Virus record (IMG/VR): IMGVR_UViG_3300025168_000396 | Location: 1 to 30,830 of that record | DNA from: a virus | Strand: one strand, 5' to 3' | Length of the DNA: 30,830 nt | Shown: piece by piece, positions 17,735 to 24,999 of the stretch | How the letters are laid out: every line of letters begins with the position of its first letter | How positions within the stretch are numbered: position 1 is the first letter of the stretch | Translations under genes and position numbers: made by a program | The notes under the pieces: generated by a model | Seen by the model: the letters and a program-made list of their open reading frames with translations, nothing else | Databases searched by the model: none | Told to the model about the DNA's origin: nothing

Positions 17735-19341
17735 TAAACTATGTCTACTGTAATCTCAAAGTTGTTGAGCTGTATAATTTCGTTGAGGTTTGCGTAGATA
17801 TCGCCTGGAAAGTTATCAACTTTAAAGTATCGAACTCCAGGAATATCATTCATATAATTTTGTAACTTAGACAGAGACAGTGCTTCTCCAAACTCTCTAT
17901 TGTCTACATCGAAGTATTTTAAAAGACCATCCGCAGCCTCTTGTTTAATCGCATTTCTTCGGTACGTGTCAGACTCATCTACAAGAAGGGTACAGTTTAA
18001 ATCCAAAGTTCGAATAACTCCGTCCACAATAGTTAATTCATCTGTCATCATTTTCAAATTATTAAGGTGGTCTAGCAGCTCGGCTTTAAGAAGTAAAGAA
18101 CATCTCTCTAATTGAAGTTGGGATGCTTTAGCTAAGCAATAAATATCAATGTTATTTGCACCTGCTCCGTTATTCCGTAGAACTGCCATTGCTTTACCTA
18201 TGGTTCCGTTTGTGGAAGAATAGTCATTCGCTGCCGCGGTATAATCCTCTCCTGTAACGCACCTATGTTGAGCTTTAAAAACGTGTGGGTAGTACTTCTT
18301 AGCGTGTTCTACACTTTCACTATCCCGACCTCCAGTAGCTTTAGAGGTGTTAAATACTGTGACGTTGCCTGTATTACCAGTATTTTTAGTAGTTGTTACA
18401 GACATGTTTATAACATTTCTAGAAATGTTTCCTCTTTCGCCGCCTCCAACTCTATAAAACACTTTAGCATCTACACCGGGAGTAGGTTTCTTTCCTTTTG
18501 TACCATTTCCAAACAGTAAGGTAGCTCTATACTGCTCATCGTACGTCTTTTCAAACACAGCTTGTGTAGAAGACGCTAAATATAACGAATTTATCTCTTG
18601 CCATAAAGTACCATCGGCAGAAGAAACTGTAATGCTGCCTTCTACGACAGGGGATACACTAAGGTTCATTTTAAACTCCTCATCAGTTGTACTAAAAGTG
18701 TGAACCTCTTCTTGTAAAGTCCCTTCTAATAAATAGAAGTTACTTTGTGTTAAGTTAGTCGAGTCAACATCGAAATCTAAATCCTCTACACTACTTACAT
18801 CAAATATAATATTTCCATCTGCATTCCCTTTATATAAAACAAAAGATACAGGTTTTCCATCTTTATCAGAGGCTCCCTGTAACGTTCTATTGGCTTTGGA
18901 GATAGTAGTTCTATTTGCACCGTCAGTAAAGAAATCGGTAGCAAAAGATATGGAAGCCTCAGCTTTAGCTGAAGTTGGGCCTTTTATTTTTACACCAATT
19001 AATTGTAAAAGTTTATCAAGGTTAGCGGTGGTTTTCACAGTGCTTAAATAACTTTCATTCGCAAGAAAATCTGCTTTCAAAGAAATAACACTAGCCAAAT
19101 AAGCGAATAGCTCAGTAAACATTATACCCATGTCAGACTCTACAAAGTTTGTGAACTCGTCAGGGTAAACGGCCATCATGTAATCAAGCAAGGCCGATTT
19201 ATAAGACGCAAAGTCTGTTAGAGAGTAATCAATATACTCTGGCTTATCCTTTTCAAGAATAGCTGCATATCTTAAGTAATCAGATTCGATGGTTCCATCA
19301 AAAGATGAAACGTTGTACAAAGGGTTAGAGGGAAAAGACAT
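17734..19341 (-). CDS. Baseplate wedge protein, gpJ / T4 gp6-like (535 aa)
   Basis: Start ATG 19341, three bases after the stop of the gp25-like gene. The N-terminal region (residues about 20-120) has the family pattern: YLRYAAILEKDKPEYIDYSL, DEFTNFVESDMGIMFTELFA with YLASVISLKADFLANESYL, then an LDKLLQLIGVKIKG helix-turn before a beta domain. Near residue 360 is RCVTGEDYTAAA, equivalent to the 'R.VT..DY' motif of baseplate J-like proteins. The C-terminus has a plait-like region with DLNCTLLVDES and ends in NNFEITVDIV. T4 gp6 (about 660 aa) and P2 gpJ (about 300 aa) dimerise to join neighbouring wedges into the inner ring that drives sheath contraction. The length and the gp25 / J / I order make this one of the firmest assignments in the window. 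Confidence 0.92.
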   Translation of the reverse strand: MSFPSNPLYNVSSFDGTIESDYLRYAAILEKDKPEYIDYSLTDFASYKSALLDYMMAVYPDEFTNFVESDMGIMFTELFAYLASVISLKADFLANESYLSTVKTTANLDKLLQLIGVKIKGPTSAKAEASISFATDFFTDGANRTTISKANRTLQGASDKDGKPVSFVLYKGNADGNIIFDVSSVEDLDFDVDSTNLTQSNFYLLEGTLQEEVHTFSTTDEEFKMNLSVSPVVEGSITVSSADGTLWQEINSLYLASSTQAVFEKTYDEQYRATLLFGNGTKGKKPTPGVDAKVFYRVGGGERGNISRNVINMSVTTTKNTGNTGNVTVFNTSKATGGRDSESVEHAKKYYPHVFKAQHRCVTGEDYTAAANDYSSTNGTIGKAMAVLRNNGAGANNIDIYCLAKASQLQLERCSLLLKAELLDHLNNLKMMTDELTIVDGVIRTLDLNCTLLVDESDTYRRNAIKQEAADGLLKYFDVDNREFGEALSLSKLQNYMNDIPGVRYFKVDNFPGDIYANLNEIIQLNNFEITVDIV

Positions 19342-19344
19342 AAG

Positions 19345-19827
19345 TTAAAACGCTAGAGATATATTTTCGGTGGCCAAGGCATCGTCCTTTAAAGCTACGG
19401 TAAGTGAAACTGTAATTTTAGATTCAGTAGATAAAGCCAAGCCGGCCTTCTCGTCGGCCAACACAAGAGAGTAATCGTCTGAGGTTTCAGTTTCCTGTAC
19501 TATAAGGTTTAAAACATCTACTCTCGGTTCGTAAGTTGCAATAGCCGTTAAAATTTCATTTTGAATATCTCTCTTTAGAAATTCATCGAGAGGTTCAAAC
19601 ACAGCAAGATGTATGTTAGTACCATATTGAGGTAACATAACCCTATCGCCTTTTTTGGTCACAAGTAAATCAATTAAATTATTCTTAACAAGATGTATGC
19701 CGTATTGTTTGGAAAAGACACCTCCAGAACTTTTGCAGGAAAGGCTCGAGTTTAACCCGACAAGTGATTTCTCACTCCCCGTAGTTACGTATTTTACTTG
19801 ATATGCTTGTGAATTGCCTAATGCCAT
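19345..19827 (-). CDS. Baseplate wedge protein, T4 gp25-like (GPW/gp25 family), 160 aa
   Basis: Start ATG 19827 in a TAATG overlap with the LamG-protein gene. The core shows the gp25/TssE pattern: GDRVMLPQYGTNIHLAVFEP (residues 60-79), an amphipathic helix (FLKRDIQNEILTAIATY), then the hallmark EPRV at 100-103, where the EPR motif contacts the sheath initiator and gp6/J core. The C-terminus forms the expected final strands (ITVSLTVAL). T4 gp25 is 132 residues, so this is slightly longer, with an extra Ser/Gly-rich N-terminus. In contractile tails this protein nucleates sheath polymerisation at the inner baseplate. It is followed at once by the gp6/J-like and gpI-like genes, the canonical order. 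Lysozyme activity, once attributed to this family, is not expected. Confidence 0.93.
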   Translation of the reverse strand: MALGNSQAYQVKYVTTGSEKSLVGLNSSLSCKSSGGVFSKQYGIHLVKNNLIDLLVTKKGDRVMLPQYGTNIHLAVFEPLDEFLKRDIQNEILTAIATYEPRVDVLNLIVQETETSDDYSLVLADEKAGLALSTESKITVSLTVALKDDALATENISLAF

Positions 19828-22800
19828 TATGACCTATATGTTGCTATATTTTTAAAGAATCCCTTTTGGGCGTTGAAGTTGGTAGTCACCTCTGTTATAT
19901 CTAGAGGTTTTGAATACATTTTAAAACTTCCCAAGAACCCATCAAGACCACTTCTTGGTATTTTTCGAGTAGACCCAGTATTAACTTGTCCTCCTAACGA
20001 AGGTATGTGTTGACCGTAATAGCCACCAAACAAGTCCGTACTTAAACTTCGTCCAGTATGTACTTTGTATTGGTCGTTAGTATTGTACCCTAAAAATCCT
20101 AAAGGTGTGGTTGCTCCAGGTCTGTTTTGGGCTGGGCCTATCACATCTGAGAATCCTCCTCCCAAAATCCAAGGGGTGAAAATAGGATATTGTGGGTAAT
20201 CCGCATTTGAAAAACCTTCAGCTAAGTGCTCTACTGAATCTCCCTCACCAAGCATACTTTGACGACTCCCGTGCATAGAAACGATAGGGGATGGAACATT
20301 CAAAGGTATATATTTCTGGGTTGAGAAGGCGGTAGATATTGAAGACGAATCTAGCAGTTCCCCGTCTAGGAAGACGGATACCGTATCTTTTTCATAGTTG
20401 AAAGATACATTATAATGTGAGAACTCCGTATCACAGCTTGAACAGTTCTTTCCAGAAGTGGTCTGCTTCGTAACCGGAATTTTAACACCTAACTCAGTTC
20501 CAGAGGTTGCGTTTCCGTGTCTGGCTGGGTCGATGAGGATGGTTTGGTGTGTGTGGTCTTTAGCGTCTTTTTCTTGAATCGCTATACTATGGTTCCACTC
20601 CCACCCATCTTGTTCGCCTACTACAGAGTTTTGCCCTACTGTAGGGAGGATTACGAATTCAAGCTCACCTAAGCTGGATGCCGTGTTTGTGGCTGCTCCG
20701 GATACATCTTTATCTCTAAACCCTATCATCAAACCTCTTGTAGGTCCATCGTCGTCAGGGTTTACCACAGCAGTAATAAAATTTCCAGCTTCGGGGGTGT
20801 TACCAGAGTTTTCACAAGCGGCAACAATTCTATATCTGTGATGTCCAGTTAGCCCTGAGGACACTTCGGGAATGTGGGTCCAAAAATCCATAGACCATCC
20901 TTTAGTTCCATATGTTAATCCATTAACTCGTTCTCCTTCTGGGAACAGTTTTCCTTTTTTAACATTATTAGGAAGTCTTACGTAACAACCTCCTCTATTG
21001 TTATGAACGTCGACATCATCAATTGGCTTGTAGAATATACCGTATTGGTTTTCCGGGTCGTAAATCGTACCTCGAAGGAACGGTATAGAGAGACCAGAAG
21101 GGAAAGCGTGTTCAGTTGAGGATGCTACGAACTTTCCATTTAATGCTTTAGAACCTTCCGCATAATTATCTAAGTCGTACTTATTTCGATTTGGTGTCGT
21201 AATATCAGGCTTTAAGAAATTATAACAAACAACTAAACCTTCAGTAACTATAGAGTCTCCAAGACTCTTATACATTGGGTTGACTCCGGACACGGTGCCT
21301 TGAGATTTTACAAAATCGCCCGTAGATATTTCATCTACATTGAAATCTTTCAAATATATTGTACCTAGTAAAGGATTGCCTTTAACAAAAATAGGCTCCG
21401 AAGGAACAACAATATTCGCAACATCCTCAGCGATAACGATTTTCCTTTGAACTGTTACATCAGGAATAATCGCTGAGCCTTTCAAGTAGGAAAAATCGTT
21501 TAGTGGCGCCCTTTCGAGTCTTTTTCGGACTCTAATCTTATTCACTTCGGTATCATAGTCAACGACAATATCTCCTAGTTGCTTAATACCATCAACTCCA
21601 GGTCTGAACGGGAAATTAGAGCCATCTGCTTTATATCCATTAGATGCTAAAAGATGCCTCCTTTCAGAGTTCGTTAAAGTTTTAATAATAATGTCTTGAC
21701 CTAATGGGCTATCGGAGTTTGTAATTTGTATGCCTCCAAATAAACCGAAAAGCTGAAGTTGTTTTTTACGTTTTTTAATTTTAGATTCGTATGCGTCACT
21801 ATGTGCAGATTGGCTTCGACGGTAGTTTAACACAGTAGGGCTAGTCCTTTCAAATCCAGTGGATACGAGCTCTGTAATATAAGCTTCGATTTGGGTGTGG
21901 TGTATATTCCTGTCTCTGACATACGCTTGCAGGATTTCATCAATCTCAAGTAAACGGTCAACGTTACCTTGAGGGTCATCCGCTTCAAAGTCGTCACTAA
22001 AAATTGTATTAGATACAAATCTCAACTTGTCTTCAGTAATTTCCTGTCCTCTGCCTCCCTCCCACGGATGACCTCCTAAGCTCCAAGACTTGGAAGAATA
22101 TATCATGTCTTCCGTTACTGGAATTCCCCCATTTCGAGAATCGTAATATAGACCATCTTGAGAAAGAACAAACTTTCCATCAGTTGAAATAGGAGGACCG
22201 TACACCAAATCAAAACGGGCTACTTCTTCTTCATCCATGGTGTCAGCTTTTAGTTGAGCAGCAAGAGCTTGCTTATAAGCCTTGTTGTGTCGGAAAGGTT
22301 TAACTACTGAATTCTCTACGAGAGTTTCATATTGAGAAACTAATTGAAGCTGTTGTTCTGATAACTGACCTGAGGATAGCAATGCTCCGTAGTTAAGCCT
22401 TGGTTCTTCGGTCAATCCTTCGGCTCTCTCTTTTAAAATTGAATAAATTAGGTCTACCGTACTATTCATATCGGCAAGCTCTTGACGAATCCTTATGTAT
22501 CCGTTATAAATTCTACGTACTTTATTATTAGCATACGCCTTTGTGTTTCCAGTAGGTTGTGGAAATTGCGTATACAGTTCATTTCTGGCTTGTTGAATCA
22601 TATCCCCTAGATTACCTCCTGGTCTTCCAGAAGAAAACACCTCATACCCGGAATTCAAAAGAATAGACATTGTATCAATAGAACTTTTTAAAGTAGAAAG
22701 TTTATTATTTGCGTGCTCCGCACCTCTATTACCTGAGTTAGGAGACGAGTAAAGTCTTGGATTACCATTAGAGTTATACTGCTGGTGCTGGCCAGTAAGT

Positions 22801-22925
22801 CTTGTTAGTCTAGCACGTGCGTTAGATACACGACGATTTATACGTCCTATATTTGTAGTTATAACATTAGACATTGCAGTAAGTGCAGTGCTGTTTAAAA
22901 GTCTTAAGGTTGTTTCAGAAAGCAT
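19827..22925 (-). CDS. Structural protein with C-terminal LamG / concanavalin-A-like lectin domain (1032 aa)
   Basis: Start ATG 22925, four bases after the PAAR gene stop; no Shine-Dalgarno match is seen, but a TATAAATA string sits just upstream. Residues 1-250 are helix-rich and hydrophilic with possible coiled coils (RINRRVSNARARLTRLTG; ELADMNSTVDLIYSILKE). A basic stretch KIKKRKKQLQ lies near residue 383. From about 555 the sequence follows a LamG-type lectin fold: GLVVCYNFLKP opens it, GWSMDFWTHIP is near 680, VSVFLDGELLDSSSIS near 850, and LDGFLGSFKMYSKPLDITEV closes it near 1000-1020. LamG/concanavalin-like domains bind glycans and occur in many large phage virion proteins. The gene lies between the PAAR tip and gp25 genes, so a baseplate-attached lectin is plausible. 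No catalytic glutamates could be assigned by eye, so binding is more likely than hydrolysis. Confidence 0.87.
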   Translation of the reverse strand: MLSETTLRLLNSTALTAMSNVITTNIGRINRRVSNARARLTRLTGQHQQYNSNGNPRLYSSPNSGNRGAEHANNKLSTLKSSIDTMSILLNSGYEVFSSGRPGGNLGDMIQQARNELYTQFPQPTGNTKAYANNKVRRIYNGYIRIRQELADMNSTVDLIYSILKERAEGLTEEPRLNYGALLSSGQLSEQQLQLVSQYETLVENSVVKPFRHNKAYKQALAAQLKADTMDEEEVARFDLVYGPPISTDGKFVLSQDGLYYDSRNGGIPVTEDMIYSSKSWSLGGHPWEGGRGQEITEDKLRFVSNTIFSDDFEADDPQGNVDRLLEIDEILQAYVRDRNIHHTQIEAYITELVSTGFERTSPTVLNYRRSQSAHSDAYESKIKKRKKQLQLFGLFGGIQITNSDSPLGQDIIIKTLTNSERRHLLASNGYKADGSNFPFRPGVDGIKQLGDIVVDYDTEVNKIRVRKRLERAPLNDFSYLKGSAIIPDVTVQRKIVIAEDVANIVVPSEPIFVKGNPLLGTIYLKDFNVDEISTGDFVKSQGTVSGVNPMYKSLGDSIVTEGLVVCYNFLKPDITTPNRNKYDLDNYAEGSKALNGKFVASSTEHAFPSGLSIPFLRGTIYDPENQYGIFYKPIDDVDVHNNRGGCYVRLPNNVKKGKLFPEGERVNGLTYGTKGWSMDFWTHIPEVSSGLTGHHRYRIVAACENSGNTPEAGNFITAVVNPDDDGPTRGLMIGFRDKDVSGAATNTASSLGELEFVILPTVGQNSVVGEQDGWEWNHSIAIQEKDAKDHTHQTILIDPARHGNATSGTELGVKIPVTKQTTSGKNCSSCDTEFSHYNVSFNYEKDTVSVFLDGELLDSSSISTAFSTQKYIPLNVPSPIVSMHGSRQSMLGEGDSVEHLAEGFSNADYPQYPIFTPWILGGGFSDVIGPAQNRPGATTPLGFLGYNTNDQYKVHTGRSLSTDLFGGYYGQHIPSLGGQVNTGSTRKIPRSGLDGFLGSFKMYSKPLDITEVTTNFNAQKGFFKNIATYRS

Positions 22926-22926
22926 T

Positions 22927-22934
22927 TATTTATA
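22927..22934 (-). promoter_or_regulatory. TATAAATA string before the LamG-protein gene (possible T4-type late promoter)
   Basis: An exact match to the T4 late-promoter core TATAAATA lies at the junction of the PAAR and LamG genes, overlapping the PAAR stop codon and one base before ATG 22925. A transcript from it would leave almost no leader. The octamer is expected about twice per strand by chance at this AT content, and one exact copy lies inside a coding region (24936-24943). Weak call. Confidence 0.2.
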
Positions 22935-23334
22935 ATATTTGTACGAAGTCTTCGCCGTCAATGATTTTGTGGTTACAGTCACACATGCTGCCTACGAAAG
23001 CAACCTCTAAACCGTTAATCGTAATGTAAGATTTCCCTTCAGAAACTCTCCATTGATATTCCAGGTGTACATCTGGTGCGCGAGTTTCATCATCATCCTC
23101 CTCATCTTCGACACCTGGAGTAGTGGGTGAGTTGGGTATAAAATCTCCAGGTCCAGCGTATCCTCCTCCTGTTGCTGGTCCCCCATTGCCTTCATGAGTT
23201 GTTCCTTGGTCTCCCACAACAACAACTTCTTGTCCATTAACAGTGACAAATTCTTGCTGCACGTGTGTGACTACACCAACACCTCCTGTTCCGGCGGCGT
23301 CTAACAGGCTCATTTTTCTTGCGATACTAGGCAT
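22930..23334 (-). CDS. PAAR-type spike-tip protein with internal disordered linker (134 aa)
   Basis: Start ATG 23334, overlapping the previous gene by 8 bp; a weak TAAGG lies upstream. The N-terminus MPSIARKMSLLDAAG resembles the opening of PAAR proteins. There are two PAAR-like halves: FVTVNGQEVVVVGDQGTTHEG (residues 29-49, with a likely metal-ligand His at 47) and SYITINGLEVAFVGS with MCDCNHKI (residues 102-124, candidate ligands Cys118, Cys120, His122). PAAR proteins fold as a small sharp cone with a bound metal ion and cap the gp5/VgrG spike (T4 gp5.4 is an example). Here residues about 50-90 form a Gly/Pro-rich then acidic linker (EDEEDDDE) between the halves, unlike the compact family. 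Which residues bind metal is inferred, not shown. The context downstream of the spike gene supports the role. Confidence 0.87.
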   Translation of the reverse strand: MPSIARKMSLLDAAGTGGVGVVTHVQQEFVTVNGQEVVVVGDQGTTHEGNGGPATGGGYAGPGDFIPNSPTTPGVEDEEDDDETRAPDVHLEYQWRVSEGKSYITINGLEVAFVGSMCDCNHKIIDGEDFVQIL

Positions 23335-23650
23335 ATAAACTTACCTTAGTTGTATCTAAGGCTACATTATTTAGTGGAGCCGAAGTAATTTCCATGGGTT
23401 CCTTGGGTTGGAGGTTTATTACCCCTCCGGAAAATAATGACCTATTAAGGTCAGTGCTTAATACTAAAGTTTTTATAAGAAGAGGAACTCCTGGTCCTAT
23501 CCCTGAGTTTCCATGAACTGAGGTAATTCCGCTGGCTTCAGTGGGAAGTCCAGGGGTTAATCTAAGTGCTACGTCTAAGGTGAGACTTTCATGTACCGAA
23601 GGCGTTAGGTCTCTGCCTGTAAAAGGAAATAAAAGAGGAACTAATACCAT
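23327..23650 (-). CDS. Small virion-associated protein of unknown function (107 aa)
   Basis: I place the start at ATG 23650, in a TAATG overlap with the stop of the 449-aa gene. The frame also allows a GTG at 23665, five codons earlier, but that start has no usable Shine-Dalgarno spacing. The protein is MVLVPLLFPFTGRDLTPS..., with HESLTLDVALRLTPG, VPLLIKTLVLSTDLN and INLQPKEPMEI: short beta-strand-like aliphatic stretches separated by Pro/Gly turns. The first hydrophobic residues could be a weak membrane segment but are short and more likely a buried strand. It ends in TAG, the only non-TAA stop in this window. It sits between the 449-aa protein and the PAAR tip, which suggests a spike- or hub-associated part. 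I do not recognise the family. Confidence 0.72.
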   Translation of the reverse strand: MVLVPLLFPFTGRDLTPSVHESLTLDVALRLTPGLPTEASGITSVHGNSGIGPGVPLLIKTLVLSTDLNRSLFSGGVINLQPKEPMEITSAPLNNVALDTTKVSLYA

Positions 23651-24999
23651 TAGATTTGGTCCCACCTTCCAGAAGAAGAGTCGTAACTGTAATTTCTCCC
23701 AGTTTGGGAGGTTATGTTATACCCACAATCTTGTTCATAAAAGCCTTCATATTGAAATGCAAGAACCTGTTTGCCTGTGCCTTCTAAAGAATTTTCTCTG
23801 CATATTGCAACAATAGATTCCCCATCGTTAGAAAAGTTGTCGGTTCTGTGTGACAGTCTTATAGTTTCATGCGCTCTAGAATCAAAAAATGCTTCTTCTA
23901 AATCTAAAGCTGAGGTTCCACTTAGAATACTTCTCATAGTGTTGCCTACGAATTCATTTGCACTAGCTGACACAGGTACTCTAGTAGCGATTGGGTCATA
24001 AGTACCATTACTTCTTAATTTGTAAAAATCATAAACTGCTTTACCTGATTTGTTGTATTCAGCAGCGTAAACTCGCAGCTTAGTTATTGTTAGATTTCCT
24101 TTGCCAGATGAATAAGGAAAACCTTCTACCATCATAGTTTTAGGAAACTCTTTGTTTTGTAACAACGTTATAAACTCACCAGAGGAGGTTGTAACCTCGC
24201 CAGAGCTAGGTGTGTAAGAGCTACCAGTTAAATTAACCCTACTGAATCCAGCCACCTCTGTAGGTCTTGAATTATAATACTCAAAGGTAATGGCTAAAAA
24301 AGCTTCTTCCGAGGTCTTTAAATCAAAGCTCGTACTTCCTATAGACGAGTTGTAAAACTCAAGAAACTGTGCGGCTCCATTTGTAAACTGTCCGGCATGG
24401 TAATAAACCTGTATGTCTTCTGTATAAGTAGGGTTATCAAGTACAAAAGAGGACACTACTGAAGATAAGGTGTTGAGGTCCGCTTGCGTGGAGGAAACAT
24501 CCATATAAAGTTGATGTCCTACTGGGAGCGCAAAAGGCTCTACGCTTGTTATTTTGTAAAGAGAATTTAAACCCGATTGGGAGTCTTGTTCTTCTCCCAC
24601 GGGAGGTATTCCCGAAGTAGTTTGGGTTGACGCCGTCGTTCCTAATTCCTTATGAAAATGGTAGTATTGAATATCATTAGACAAAGTACGGACACCTCGA
24701 GGTCCTCGGACTCCACGTAAAGGGATAACATTATCTGCGGACTCACCTACAAACAAATCTACATTAAACACAATAGGAAGAGAATAAACAGTCTCTTTAG
24801 TGCTTGGGCTGCCACCGCCAGTTGAACCCGAAACATACACAGTGTAGTAAGCTTGTGGTGCGATATTATGTACATCTGGACTTAAGCTGGGATAAAACTT
24901 AAAATTACTTATGTGGACAATTTCCGTTGAATTGTTATTTATAAGCTGTCTCCTAGAAGGGATAGCGTCATATGGGAAACCTAGGTCAAGAGTTGGCAT
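23650..24999 (-). CDS. Virion structural protein of unknown family near the spike (449 aa)
   Basis: Start ATG 24999 in a TAATG overlap with the spike gene. A strong AGGAGG lies nine bases upstream inside that gene's end, so initiation may be efficient and partly independent. The protein is beta-rich and polar: FNVDLFVGESADNVIPL near 80, DIQVYYHAGQF near 200, EAFLAITFEYYNSRPTEV near 230, LTITKLRVYAAEYNKSG near 305, then IVAICREN and VLAFQYEGFYEQDCGY near 400-425. A basic RGVRGPRGVR turn is at about 94-103. No catalytic, membrane or coiled-coil signal is visible. Its place between the gp5-like spike and PAAR genes suggests a hub- or spike-associated baseplate part, perhaps a sleeve or adaptor. 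I do not recognise the family and assign no function. Confidence 0.82.
   Translation of the reverse strand: MPTLDLGFPYDAIPSRRQLINNNSTEIVHISNFKFYPSLSPDVHNIAPQAYYTVYVSGSTGGGSPSTKETVYSLPIVFNVDLFVGESADNVIPLRGVRGPRGVRTLSNDIQYYHFHKELGTTASTQTTSGIPPVGEEQDSQSGLNSLYKITSVEPFALPVGHQLYMDVSSTQADLNTLSSVVSSFVLDNPTYTEDIQVYYHAGQFTNGAAQFLEFYNSSIGSTSFDLKTSEEAFLAITFEYYNSRPTEVAGFSRVNLTGSSYTPSSGEVTTSSGEFITLLQNKEFPKTMMVEGFPYSSGKGNLTITKLRVYAAEYNKSGKAVYDFYKLRSNGTYDPIATRVPVSASANEFVGNTMRSILSGTSALDLEEAFFDSRAHETIRLSHRTDNFSNDGESIVAICRENSLEGTGKQVLAFQYEGFYEQDCGYNITSQTGRNYSYDSSSGRWDQI

Noticed and set aside
23007-23249. Minus-strand 80-codon frame inside the PAAR gene
   Set aside because: Out-of-frame shadow; the PAAR frame has clear motifs and a coupled start.
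23651-23665. GTG start giving a 112-aa version of the small protein
   Set aside because: The ATG at 23650 forms the TAATG junction seen repeatedly here; the GTG lacks a properly spaced ribosome binding site.
24936-24943. TATAAATA on the minus strand within the 449-aa gene
   Set aside because: Lies inside coding sequence near its start with no downstream gene; best taken as chance background for the octamer.
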